Below, in pieces: positions 51,926-60,800 of a stretch of DNA of 64,000 nt; positions within the stretch are counted from its first letter, which is position 1, and each line of letters starts with the position of its first letter. A program made the position numbers and the translations under genes. This DNA comes from Phragmites australis (Eukaryota > Streptophyta > Magnoliopsida > Poales > Poaceae). The notes beneath the pieces are model-generated. The model made no database searches and was not told where the DNA came from. It saw nothing but the letters and a program-made list of their open reading frames with translations. The stretch is taken from the NCBI RefSeq assembly GCF_958298935.1, contig NC_084929.1:310001-374000 (forward strand), written 5' to 3'.

Positions 51926-52602
51926 CTTCATCCATCATGAATTCATGCAAAATATCAACCATTCCATTATTGATTCCATTCCATTCAGCTCCTTTCTTTC
52001 TTTCTTTCTTTTCCTCACACTCAACTTTGACTTGATCAACCTATCTAAAACTTCTCTAGAGTTTAGACCTCATAATATACATACAATTGCTTCCTTCAGT
52101 TCAACCTTATATATCAGATTCAGATTACAAGTATCATTCAGTCATCCATGTGAACCTCCGGATGTCATGCATAATTCCCATCCAAACAGTTGAATGAATA
52201 TCAAAATAACATTGCTGCCGCTAAACCATGCAACAGAACAAGGAAAAGAGGCAAAAGAGTATGACAATATCTGAATCATGAAGTATGACAATAGCTGGAA
52301 CATGGGTTCCCAGAAGGCAACGATATGCAGTTCAGGTAGTGGATACCAATCTCAGTCATGATATCATTCAGACAAAAACCATGGCGCAAGCAATTTATCT
52401 TTCATTTGTGCCAAACATATGTAAACATGGAACACCTAAACTCAAGGATACGCGGCCTCACTTTTTAGACCAGTGCAATGCCATTAGAAATCTACAACGA
52501 TGTTTTCCGGGTCCCATGAAAAATCCAGGTTATTGAATCACCTCAATAGAGAAAACGAAAAGGCAGAATCACCCCGACTCACAAAGATTCATGGGATACT
52601 TA
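51926..52602. other. Intergenic DNA and 3' flank of the CHCH gene
   Basis: No coding features. 52200-52602 is probably 3' UTR of the minus-strand gene ending at 52603. Confidence 0.5.
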
Positions 52603-53154
52603 CTAATCCGCTTTCACACTGGCACTCTTCATAGCCTGGAGAGCGCATGCTTCAAATCTCTTGACCGCCTCAGCACACTTGAGCGGGTCCTTTGCATTGC
52701 TCTTGTAACACTCGAGGCAGCCTGCTCTCTCCTGGGCGCATGGCATGGGGCTCTGGTATGGCAGCTTGAACTCCTTGTCGTGCAGCTCCTTTGCTCTCTT
52801 GCTAAGTTCTTCGCGCGCTCCGGCCTCCTGCTTCTCCAGTTTCTCCAGAACCATCTCGCTTTCTTTCAGGAGAGCACGGATGGCTTCCACCTCTGGCACT
52901 GCAGCAGCAGCTGGTGGTGGTGGAAGAGGAGCAGGGGTCACTGGCAGAAACATGGGGGGAGGCTGCAGAGGCCACCCAGGAGCAGGGCTGCTTGTCTTGG
53001 GTTCACTTGGAATTTCCTCCCGGGTCTCCTCATGGTGTACCACAGTGGTCTTCTTCTTAGGCTTGGGCTTCCTGGCTTTCCGTTTCACCTTCTCATCGTC
53101 GCGAGCGAGCTGGTCGATGAGCTTGGTGCTGATCTGGATTGTGTAGTCACCCAT
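52603..53154 (-). CDS. CHCH-domain protein, MICOS MIC19/CHCHD3-like
   Basis: 183 codons in one exon on minus. Order: N-terminal MGDYTIQISTKLIDQLARDD, a lysine-rich segment (VKRKARKPKPKKKT), a proline/alanine-rich linker, a coiled coil (about residues 90-130; VLEKLEKQEAGAREELSKRA), then a C-terminal twin CX9C module. The cysteines are spaced C-x9-C (CAQERAGCLEC, one extra Cys inside) and C-x9-C (CAEAVKRFEAC). Such modules fold in the mitochondrial intermembrane space through the MIA40 pathway. This layout is that of MIC19-type subunits that support cristae junctions. No presequence, as expected for MIA40 clients. A splice acceptor (TGCAG, at 53169) lies 14 bases before the ATG, so a leader intron is likely. 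Confidence 0.8.
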   Translation of the reverse strand: MGDYTIQISTKLIDQLARDDEKVKRKARKPKPKKKTTVVHHEETREEIPSEPKTSSPAPGWPLQPPPMFLPVTPAPLPPPPAAAAVPEVEAIRALLKESEMVLEKLEKQEAGAREELSKRAKELHDKEFKLPYQSPMPCAQERAGCLECYKSNAKDPLKCAEAVKRFEACALQAMKSASVKAD

Positions 53155-53167
53155 GGCAGAAACGGAT

Positions 53168-55890
53168 CCTGCACTACACCCATATCATATTAGCATATAA
53201 GGATCATGGCCCAACAAGTTACAGGAATCGGCAGGAAGATGTAAACAAGTTACAGGAATCAGCAGGAAGTTTACTGCATTATCAATAATAATATGAGGAT
53301 ACTAGTACAATGCACAATGTTCTTCAGACACCACGAGTCCATGGTCTATCAGCATCTTCTTTTTTCCTAAATTGATGAAAGAGGCATTTGTGCCCAAAGT
53401 TAAAACCAGGGGCGGACCTACCACCTCGGCGAGCTCTGGCGGCCGCAGCTGTCAACTGCTTGGCCGTTACTCAAGAATTTCTTTAATAGAGTGCCACTGG
53501 AATCTATAACAGAGGATGGTAGTAACAGATCTTACACTTAAGTTGGTCAGCTTGGGAAATATTTGCAGTGTATGCGGCCATTTGGTAGTAACAGAGAATG
53601 GTACAGTGACAGCAATGTGGAATTTGTTGTTTGGGTAGAACTAATTCCTTTGAAGAGCTACAGTGCAAGAAAATTTGAGGAGCAGATAATATGTCAGTCT
53701 TTGAATTGTGCAATTCAAGCGAGTCCTGGAGCCTGGAGGTATGATGTTGTCAAAACGACTTAATGAGTTTCTAAAGCTTTATGGTTCTTACTTGGACAGT
53801 ACAGCATGGGAGCAGGGCCTTTGGCCAGTTTAGAATTTATGCCACATGACCTGTAAGATGAATAAGTACTGTCTCCCTACAAAGTTGATTGCAAGCTCAA
53901 GAGAGACTTTTTCAAGGGATCATTCATACATGAAGGTTTCAGTTCCTGGAGTTACAACTCTCATTACATGGTGCTCCAGGATGCCACTAGCACACTTGAT
54001 TTTGATTGCACACCAGATTTGTGTGTTGGACAGGTGGTCAAGCTTCAGTCAATTTCCAGCACGCATTTGATGTTATGGACAGTCACGACTAGCTACATCC
54101 TTGTGTTACAAAAGCAAGCAACTGAGAGCAGTGACGTTTACATGATTACACGGTATGCTAAAGGAACTTATCAGCTAGATGTCTAGGCGGGCTTGGGTGT
54201 GACATATTGCTTGTTGACATTCTCTTGGAAATTACCCCGTTGGATCCTGGTGGTACTTTGTTTATCTCAGCTGGTTCTAATTCTTCAGCATGGGCGCATA
54301 TGCAAATAGCTTGAATAAGAAATACTATACATAACAAGTGCATATGCAGAAATACTGTACTTTTTGAATATTAGGTCTGATCTGATTAGAGCAGCTGATT
54401 GCAGCCAACAATCCAGCTACTATTACTGAATATACAAAAAAAGGCAAAGAGTATTGGTTGATGCATATAAGGAAGTTAAATTTATTTCTTATTCTTGATA
54501 TCTGAAAAAATGAGCCATAACCACCATTCGTCTGTGCAACAGATGCAATACATGCAGTATTATGCACCTCAGGCAAATGAACCACCTTCAGCAGTGTCAG
54601 AAAATAATGCTGGAAGGGGAACAGCATGAAGTTGAAGCTGAAGCTTGCTAATCTTGCAGCGCAGTTGTACATGTAGCACACACACGTAACAAACCGTACA
54701 CCTAATTTCTGAATTCTTGTAGTACTCATCAACATCAAACAAAAGAAAACTATCCATGTACCTCATTAAATCTTGACAACCTTCTTAAGAGGAAGACAGA
54801 TTTTGGATAAGCATATAAAAAGCAATAGTTCTAACCTATACTAGACGGATAAAAACAAACTAGCAGCATACAGAAGGTCAAATAGAGACCAAATCAATAG
54901 AAACAGCCTGAATATAACATTCTAAAGTGACCAGAAGAACATCGTTCAAAGTTTTGTCCATCATCGCACAGTAAAGATCAAGAAAAGTTATCGTGCATAG
55001 AAATAGGGGACGCAAAATGAAGGCGAAAGCAATCAGAATTTCCTCTTATCACTCTACAATTGATTCCGCTTTCATGACAAGGGAGTCAGCAGTTCCAGTT
55101 TATTTAAGCTATGGATCAACAAGGGGAAAAGTAAGCCTAAACTCAGCTATGTACCTAATGCTAACGCCAACAAAATAACATGGCATCAGGGGAGCATCTG
55201 TGCTTCTGCAAATTGTGTGGAAGCCCAGAGACACCCCTTCACCCATCAGACAAATGGGTGCCATGTGGCAAAAGAGGCAAAATTACTATCAAGCAAACAA
55301 TGTTTGCTCCAATCGCAGTTTCAATGTACCAATCAACCAACATTTACTTCCTAGCTCATAGCCCTTCAGTTTATATACCTTGGGCCAACATGAGCACATA
55401 CCCCCTTATCACCAGCTATGAGATCCAGTGATGCTTTTATTGGGCACCAATACCATTCTGCTCAAAAAAATTCGAGGTTACTCTTGGGCGCAAACCATCA
55501 TGTTGAGATCCCAAGATTATTTCGGAGACCAACATGGCAGGAGCATCATCCCTTTGGCCTTTGGCAACCCACACCATTCACATCGGGGGTTCCATTACTG
55601 CCATTTTCTTGCCCACAACTGGTATTCCCCGAGCCCGAGTGCTCGATCAACCTCAAGCTCGGCGGGAGAGAGAGAGAGCAGGAGACACACGGGAGGAGAA
55701 GTGCGCGGTGGTGGCGATGAAAGGCGGCAGCGGCGCACTGGCCACGACGACGGCGCGATCTAGGGTTTCGTTTGTGCTACGGGTTGAGGGAAGAGGGAGA
55801 AGGAGAAGGAGAAGAAGGAACCTTTGGCGGCAGGGAGCGGTCGGTGGCGGTGGGGAGCGGTCGGCCGCGGGCGTCGATTGATGGATGGGC
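53168..55890 (-). promoter_or_regulatory. Probable leader exon and long 5' intron of the CHCH gene
   Basis: On minus, a GC/CT-rich leader with telo-box AAACCCTAG (55760-55768) lies at about 55650-55880 and could splice from a donor near 55650 to the acceptor at 53169. The intervening 2.5 kb holds two plus-strand exon-like scraps: 53563-53763 (FGSNREWYSDSNVEFVVWVE) and 53968-54186 (VLQDATSTLDFDCTPDLCVG), with stops between them. I do not recognise them; they may be a decayed inserted gene copy. The rest is AT-rich and featureless. Confidence 0.35.
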
Positions 55891-55907
55891 ACCGCCGGCG
55901 CAAGGCA

Positions 55908-55932
55908 GGGAAGGGAAGGGAAGGGAAGGGAA
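55908..55932. repeat. (GGGAA)n short tandem repeat
   Basis: About five GGGAA units upstream of the presumed CHCH-gene leader. Confidence 0.9.
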
Positions 55933-55989
55933 GACGGTCCTTTCCTTCCTTGGATTTCAGCCTTTCTTTTCCTTCCTTCGATTTGATGG

Positions 55990-56289
55990 TGGACTGTTTG
56001 TTTCAGTTGAAAATTTTGAAAAACAGTTTATAGAAGCTGTATTATGAAAAATTGGATTGTAAAAAAATTAAATTGTGAAAAGCTTTTAAATTGTAGATTA
56101 AAAAAAATTGATGAACAGTTTAGTAAAATAGACTTTCACAATCTATCAAAAACTGAGGAAAATCAGCTTCTCAGATTCCCACAATCCAACCAGCAGATTT
56201 TAAAAAACTATAAACAAAAGCTGTCTGTTTGTTTCAGCTTCGAATTATAAAAGCTGAAAACCACACTTCAAAGCTGAAACAAATAGACC
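55990..56289. mobile_element. MITE with CTGTTTGTTTCAG-type ends
   Basis: Left end 'ggactgtttgtttcagtt' pairs with the reverse complement of the right end 'ggtctatttgtttcagcttt'. A further copy of the terminal motif occurs inside at 56223-56240 ('gtctgtttgtttcagctt'), so one MITE may be nested or rearranged. Non-coding. Confidence 0.65.
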
Positions 56290-58002
56290 CTTAATTTGTC
56301 ATCTCAACAAGATTGCAACATCAATGATTCAAACTATGCTAAGGAACTATTTATTTTTTATTATAATTCTAACTATTCAGATTTTGATTCTCACCTTCTA
56401 TAATATGAATTGTTACAATCTAGATTGTACAATTTAAAACAAACAGAATCAAATTATTAGAATATCTCCCCTTCTACTTCCCCCCCCCCCCCCGAGTCGA
56501 AGTGCGCGGTGGCCGCGACGGACATGCCCCTTGTTCAGGTCGATGGCGATGAGCCATCAGTTTGTTAGTAAAACAGGTTGATGGCGATGAGTCATAATTT
56601 TATTCCTCACCCTCAGTTTGTTATACAATTCATAATACTTGTTTTCGCTAAATTATCTATGATGTACAATATAGTACTAACTAAATGTCTGTACATTATA
56701 ATAAAAATATAAATATTGTACGCGATAACATCAAGCACAGATTCAAGGTATGAGGATACAAATACGTCGAGAGCGATGTCGTAGTTAGATTTCAGATGGG
56801 AATCGAAAAAAGAGGTAGAGATTATCCGCTATTTTCCCCTCCTGATTTCTTCATTATTTTTGTTAGTAAACAAGTCATATATCTATAGCCAGTAACTAAA
56901 CAGGATGCTGGAGACGAGAGTGAATAGCAAAATTGAATAATCTATTCAAGTTTTATAGGTTTTTATTAGATAAGAGGGGAGTAAGAGAAGAAATGGCGTA
57001 AGAGCCAACTCATATTTTATATTTTATATGGTACAAGAGAAGATATTTCAATCTCCTCAAAGCAACACAAGATCAATCTCTTTCTTTCATCACATTTTGC
57101 CAAATCAGATCATCTTCATCATCAAGAAAAAAATATTCCCTGAAGCTATAGAAACCAAATCAAGCCACGCATATCCTGAGCTATGAAACAAAAGAGTAAA
57201 ATACATTAACGGTCCCTGAACTTGTCCAAAGTTATCACCAGGTTCCCGAAGTATGAAATGTAGTTTCCCCTCTAAACATGCTAAATATACCACTGTGCTA
57301 AATATACCACCGAGATCCGAAACTTCTTCAATACGCCCTTCGACTGCTGATTGATTGTATCATACCCTCTCATCCCTATTAAAGCCCTTTGGTCTTGTTT
57401 GGGGAAGAAAGCTTCAGTGGTCTTGTCTTGTCAGCTTTCCTTTGCTACGCGTTGCTATTCTTTAGACCAAACATGCCCGTTGAATTCAAAGCTGTCTCGA
57501 TATGAATTCTTTTAGAGGGGGTTTGATACTTGCGAATTATCGCCCCTGCAGTGCATCCATCAATATTCTACACTATTCATGAATAGTGAAAACTTACTGC
57601 TCGTGCAGCCCCAGATACGAACCAACAAAATTTGTCAGTTTCGGTCCTTTCCCTCCCCACAAAAACAAATGATGTCGGATTCCTGGTCGTCCAACTTGAG
57701 TTCCTCATCATCATCTCGTCAAATTGGGACTAAATTTATAAAATTCCTGCCCATCCAATCGGAGTTCCTCCTAAATTCATCGTCTCACTACAGTACAACT
57801 TGAGTTCCTCCTCAATTCATCGTCTCATTGTGTTGGATTTGGCTTGTCCGTCCCATGGAACTTCCTCCCGGCTTAGACAGCGTCCCTGTTGTTTCATGAC
57901 GAAGGGGGGAAAAGATTAAAGAGCAGAACAACAAACCGTAGCGCAGCATGGCCATGGCCATGGTAATGAAAGCCATGTTCTTTAGACAGGAAATGATTCT
58001 AC
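56290..58002. other. Intergenic DNA, no gene seen
   Basis: AT-rich. Contains a poly(C) run of 14 at 56480-56493, a segment 'agagtaaaatacatt' (57190) shared with 38084, and a short direct repeat 'acttgagttcctc..attcatcgtctca' (57690-57830). 56340-56450 resembles a MITE interior. Confidence 0.5.
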
Positions 58003-58714
58003 CTGAACGCGCTGACAAGCTCTTTGTTCTCCGGTTCAAGTTGCGCATCCTCATAGAACGCATTTGCGGCTTCATCAAACCTCTGCCAGGGTCACCACAA
58101 CAAGTGCATATCTCACATCATTTATATGTCATCGTCTAAAGATAAACAGAAGGGGGATGAATTCCCAATAAAATCACATCTATGAATTTCACAAACCTGT
58201 AACAGGCGCAAGGCCGCGCCTTCCCTGTAGCAAGCTTGCGCCCAGTCTGGCCTCAGTGCTTTACAGGCTCTCGCATCCTCCAGGGCACGCTCAGCTTGCC
58301 CTGCCCGCAGCCAGCAAAGGCTTCTGCTTGAAAGCACTGTAGCATCATTTGGATCCAACTCCGTAGCCTGAAATGCATTTCCATGTCAATGTTATTCTCT
58401 TACAGATTACTACCTGCTAAACTTATGGCACTTAGCAAAGGCAGGCTGACTTGGGATGGCACTCAGCACTCAGATCTCAGGTAAACTTAGAACTCTCATT
58501 CAAGAGTTGATTTTGTTTTGCTCTACACTGTAGCTATCAACAACAACAAAGCCTTTTGTCCCAATCAACACTGTAGCTACCAATGTGGAAAAATTCGTTC
58601 ATTCTTAGTTACCTGTGTATAAGCATCTACCGCTACAAGGTAGTCTTATCTTTGGAAGGCATCATCACCTCTCGATTTGGCTTCCAAGGATCTCTTTTTT
58701 GAGTCGGATGACAC
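58003..58714 (-). pseudogene. TPR protein gene remnant with in-frame stop
   Basis: Three exons with intact splice borders on minus: 58714-58613, 58367-58197, 58082-58003. Read in phase they give SSDSKKRSLEAKSRGDDAFQ, R, stop, DYLVAVDAYTQ, then ATELDPNDATVLSSRSLCWL, RAGQAERALEDARACKALRP, and RFDEAANAFYEDAQLEPENK. This is a classic TPR array as found at the C-terminus of plant ankyrin-TPR proteins. A TAA replaces the codon expected to be Lys in 'AFQ-K-K-DY'. Upstream and downstream exons are not present in the window; an LTR begins 87 bases beyond the first exon. Either a dead gene or one split by the retroelement. Confidence 0.7.
58539..58567 (-). mobile_element. Severely truncated SINE with target-site duplication
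   Basis: 'caacaacaacaaagcctttt' followed by 'gtcccaatc' is the reverse complement of the Au-SINE 3' end. It is flanked by 14-bp direct repeats, ACACTGTAGCTATC (58525-58538) and ACACTGTAGCTACC (58568-58581), with one mismatch. Lies in an intron of the TPR remnant. Confidence 0.7.
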
Positions 58715-59197
58715 CTGCACGATATGTTAAGTACTGTCAGAATTCAATTGTTAACATTAATAGTTAGATCAAGTCTACCATTATTTAGACACATATATGA
58801 TGTCGGAGAGTGAACTCCTGTCGCAGGGATCCCGAGAGACCCCTCTTTAGAGATTCGGCCGGGGGGATGATCCTAGAAAAGCTTGTACGGGAAAAAAGCG
58901 GGAACGGAAGTAAATGCGCTGGCTTGCGGGTACACCGGGTTTTTGAACAGGTTCGGGCCGCGCGGGGGCGTAACACCCTACTCCTGTATGAGTGTTATAT
59001 CTATCCTTGAAGGGGATCCTTCAAGGATATATCTGGTTCTCCAAGGAGAGCTGTTTACAAAGAGCTGGAGGCTCTTATGTTCTAGCTAGCTGGTCTCTTG
59101 ATCGTCTTGCGATCGGGGGCTGTTGTTTTCTTGTTCTTCGAATGACTCTCCTCTCCCCTTTCTTTTCTCTTTTTTTGTTCGGTGTCCTCCATCCTTT

Positions 59198-59206
59198 CCT
59201 TTTATA
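59198..59206 (-). promoter_or_regulatory. LTR TATA box
   Basis: TATAAAAGG on the minus strand, preceded by 'gcgcatc'. Transcription would start about 30 bases lower, near 59170. It sets the orientation of the LTR and puts the 73-bp repeats about 0.5-1.0 kb upstream in U3. Confidence 0.6.
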
Positions 59207-59698
59207 GATGCGCCGACCTCGACATATCCTGAATGGGAAAGAGGGGACGCGAATGCCCAGGTGCCACGGAGAAAGGCGTAATCATTTCATTTTGGCGAAG
59301 TGACAGGGGCGGTGGAGGAAGGCGGCGTGTATTCGACCACCAGCCGCTGCGGAAGCTTCGGGGTGCTCTGAAAAGGGCCCACCGGACAGCCTCAGAGGTG
59401 CCCGGTGCGCCCACCCTGTCTTGTTCTCCTGCCAGGGCAGGGTGGCAGGCCGAGCGCTTCGATTCTGGCGACGTTATCCCGAGGCGCGCAGGCGAAAACG
59501 GGACGGGACCCGTGCATTTAATGGACCCACGCCCCCCTGCCATTGCATGGCAGGGTCTGACACTGGGGCGTGGGCAGCCGAGAATGTCAGGATGTCAGAA
59601 TGTCAGGCCACGCGCGCCTATTAAATGCGGCATCGGGCCCTTGACTGGATGACACCCTGACGACGGGGCCCTTCGAGTCTTTGAACGAGCTTGCGCGA

Positions 59699-60190
59699 AC
59701 CTTCGGGGGACCGAGTCCTCGGGGGCTGCCACGTGCAGCCCCGAGCACTCTCTCCCGAGCACTTCAGCGGGACCTTCGGGGCACCGAGTCCTCGGGGGCT
59801 GCCACGTGCAGCCCCGAGCACTCTCTCCCGAGCACTTCAGCGGGACCTTCGGGGCACCGAGTCTTCGGGGGCTGCCACGTGCAGCCCCGAGCACTCTCTC
59901 CCGAGCACTTCAGCGGGACCTTCGGGGCACCGAGTCCTCGGGGGCTGCCACGTGCAGCCCCGAGCACTCTCTCCCGAGCACTTCAGCGGGACCTTCGGGG
60001 CACCGAGTCCTCGGGGGCTGCCACGTGCAGCCCCGAGCACTCTCTCCCGAGCACTTCAGCGGGACCTTCGGGGCACCGAGTCCTCGGGGGCTGCCACGTG
60101 CAGCCCCGAGCACTCTCTCCCGAGCACTTCAGCGGGACCTTCGGGGCACCGAGTCCTCGGGGGCTGCCACGTGCAGCCCCGAGCACTCTG
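59699..60190. repeat. Seven tandem 73-bp repeats, each with a CACGTG hairpin
   Basis: Units start at 59699, 59772, 59845, 59918, 59991, 60064 and 60137; the last is cut short. Copies are nearly identical (C/T change in unit 3; GGGGGA for GGGGCA in unit 1). Each holds a palindrome, CTCGGGG-G-CTGC CACGT GCAG-CCCCGAG, with an 11-bp stem, one bulged G and the G-box CACGTG at its centre. Confidence 0.95.
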
Positions 60191-60279
60191 TTTCTACCTA
60201 TCTTGCAGGGTGGTGATATGTGGTGGACGGCCGGTCTGGCCTCGGGACTTAGGGACCCCTGGTTCTAAATACACCGACA

Positions 60280-60800
60280 GTAGCCCCCGGGCCCGCTGGC
60301 AGTCGATGGGACGGAGACTGCGAATGGGCCCTTCGTCGCGACCGAGGCCAAGGCTGGCCGGACGCCATGTGGCAAGCTTTCGAGAGGTGGTCCCTGCGGA
60401 TTTTAGACATCAAGTATGCCCCAACGGGAAAATGAGTGGACGCGTGTCCACTCAACTTCCGAAGGGCACGATAATCATACGGGCGGCCCGCGCGGTCGCC
60501 GCGCAGATCGAGGAAAAATACGCCTGGCAACCGCTGACATCGCGCGATCGGCGGGAGATTCGCCTGACAGTTGCGTCGACCGAGGCGACGTTTCGCCGAG
60601 CGAACCGTCCGGGGCGGCAGTTTTTGAATTTTGAGATATAAAAGGGGGAATGGATCGGTCCGTTCCCCTTTTTCACGCTCTTTCGCACCCGTGCTCCTGC
60701 TTCCTTTGCGCTTCGAAGCCCCTAGGAAATTCCCAGGCGACCGGAGCGTTCTTCCTTCTCTCTCTCTTCACCACCAAAAAACGCCTTCCACTCCGCTGAG
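60280..60800 (+). promoter_or_regulatory. Own promoter and leader of the antisense accessory gene
   Basis: TATAAAAG at 60637-60644 on plus lies 157 bases before the ATG. The interval contains a CT-rich leader ('tcttccttctctctctcttc' near 60750) ending in 'ccgctgag' before ATG. Start site expected near 60670. 60280-60636 is GC-rich upstream sequence between the LTR and this TATA box. Confidence 0.6.

Larger units (their letters stand above)
58801..60279 (-). mobile_element. LTR of a Ty3/gypsy-like retrotransposon (minus orientation)
   Basis: 1,479 bp bounded by inverted TGTCGG..CCGACA ends (TG..CA). Minus orientation is supported by three things. TATAAAAGG on minus at 59198-59206 would place U3 to the right and R-U5 to the left. 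The minus-strand start TGTCGGTGTATTTAGAACC is the common start of grass gypsy LTRs. The minus-strand tract CGGGCCCGGGGGCTAC directly abuts it, as a polypurine-tract region should. This makes it the 3' LTR, with the interior to the right. The 5-bp target duplication would be TATGA (58796-58800); its partner lies outside the window. It carries a seven-copy 73-bp repeat in U3. Confidence 0.75.

Noticed and set aside
51803..52193. Plus-strand frames downstream of the RALF-like locus
   Set aside because: After the TAG at 51923 the sequence loses coding character; the longer frame at 51846 is in a different phase with no motif.
55534..55892. Overlapping plus and minus frames at 55.4-55.9 kb
   Set aside because: GC-rich, Arg/Gly-rich plus frames look random; the minus side is better explained as an untranslated leader with a telo-box.
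59699..60190. Regular repeats resembling a CRISPR array
   Set aside because: Units are contiguous 73-bp copies without unique spacers, in plant nuclear DNA inside an LTR.
59691..60641. 316-codon plus-strand frame
   Set aside because: Produced by the 73-bp repeats, which are open in all phases; no start context or conserved domain. Kept only as an observation.
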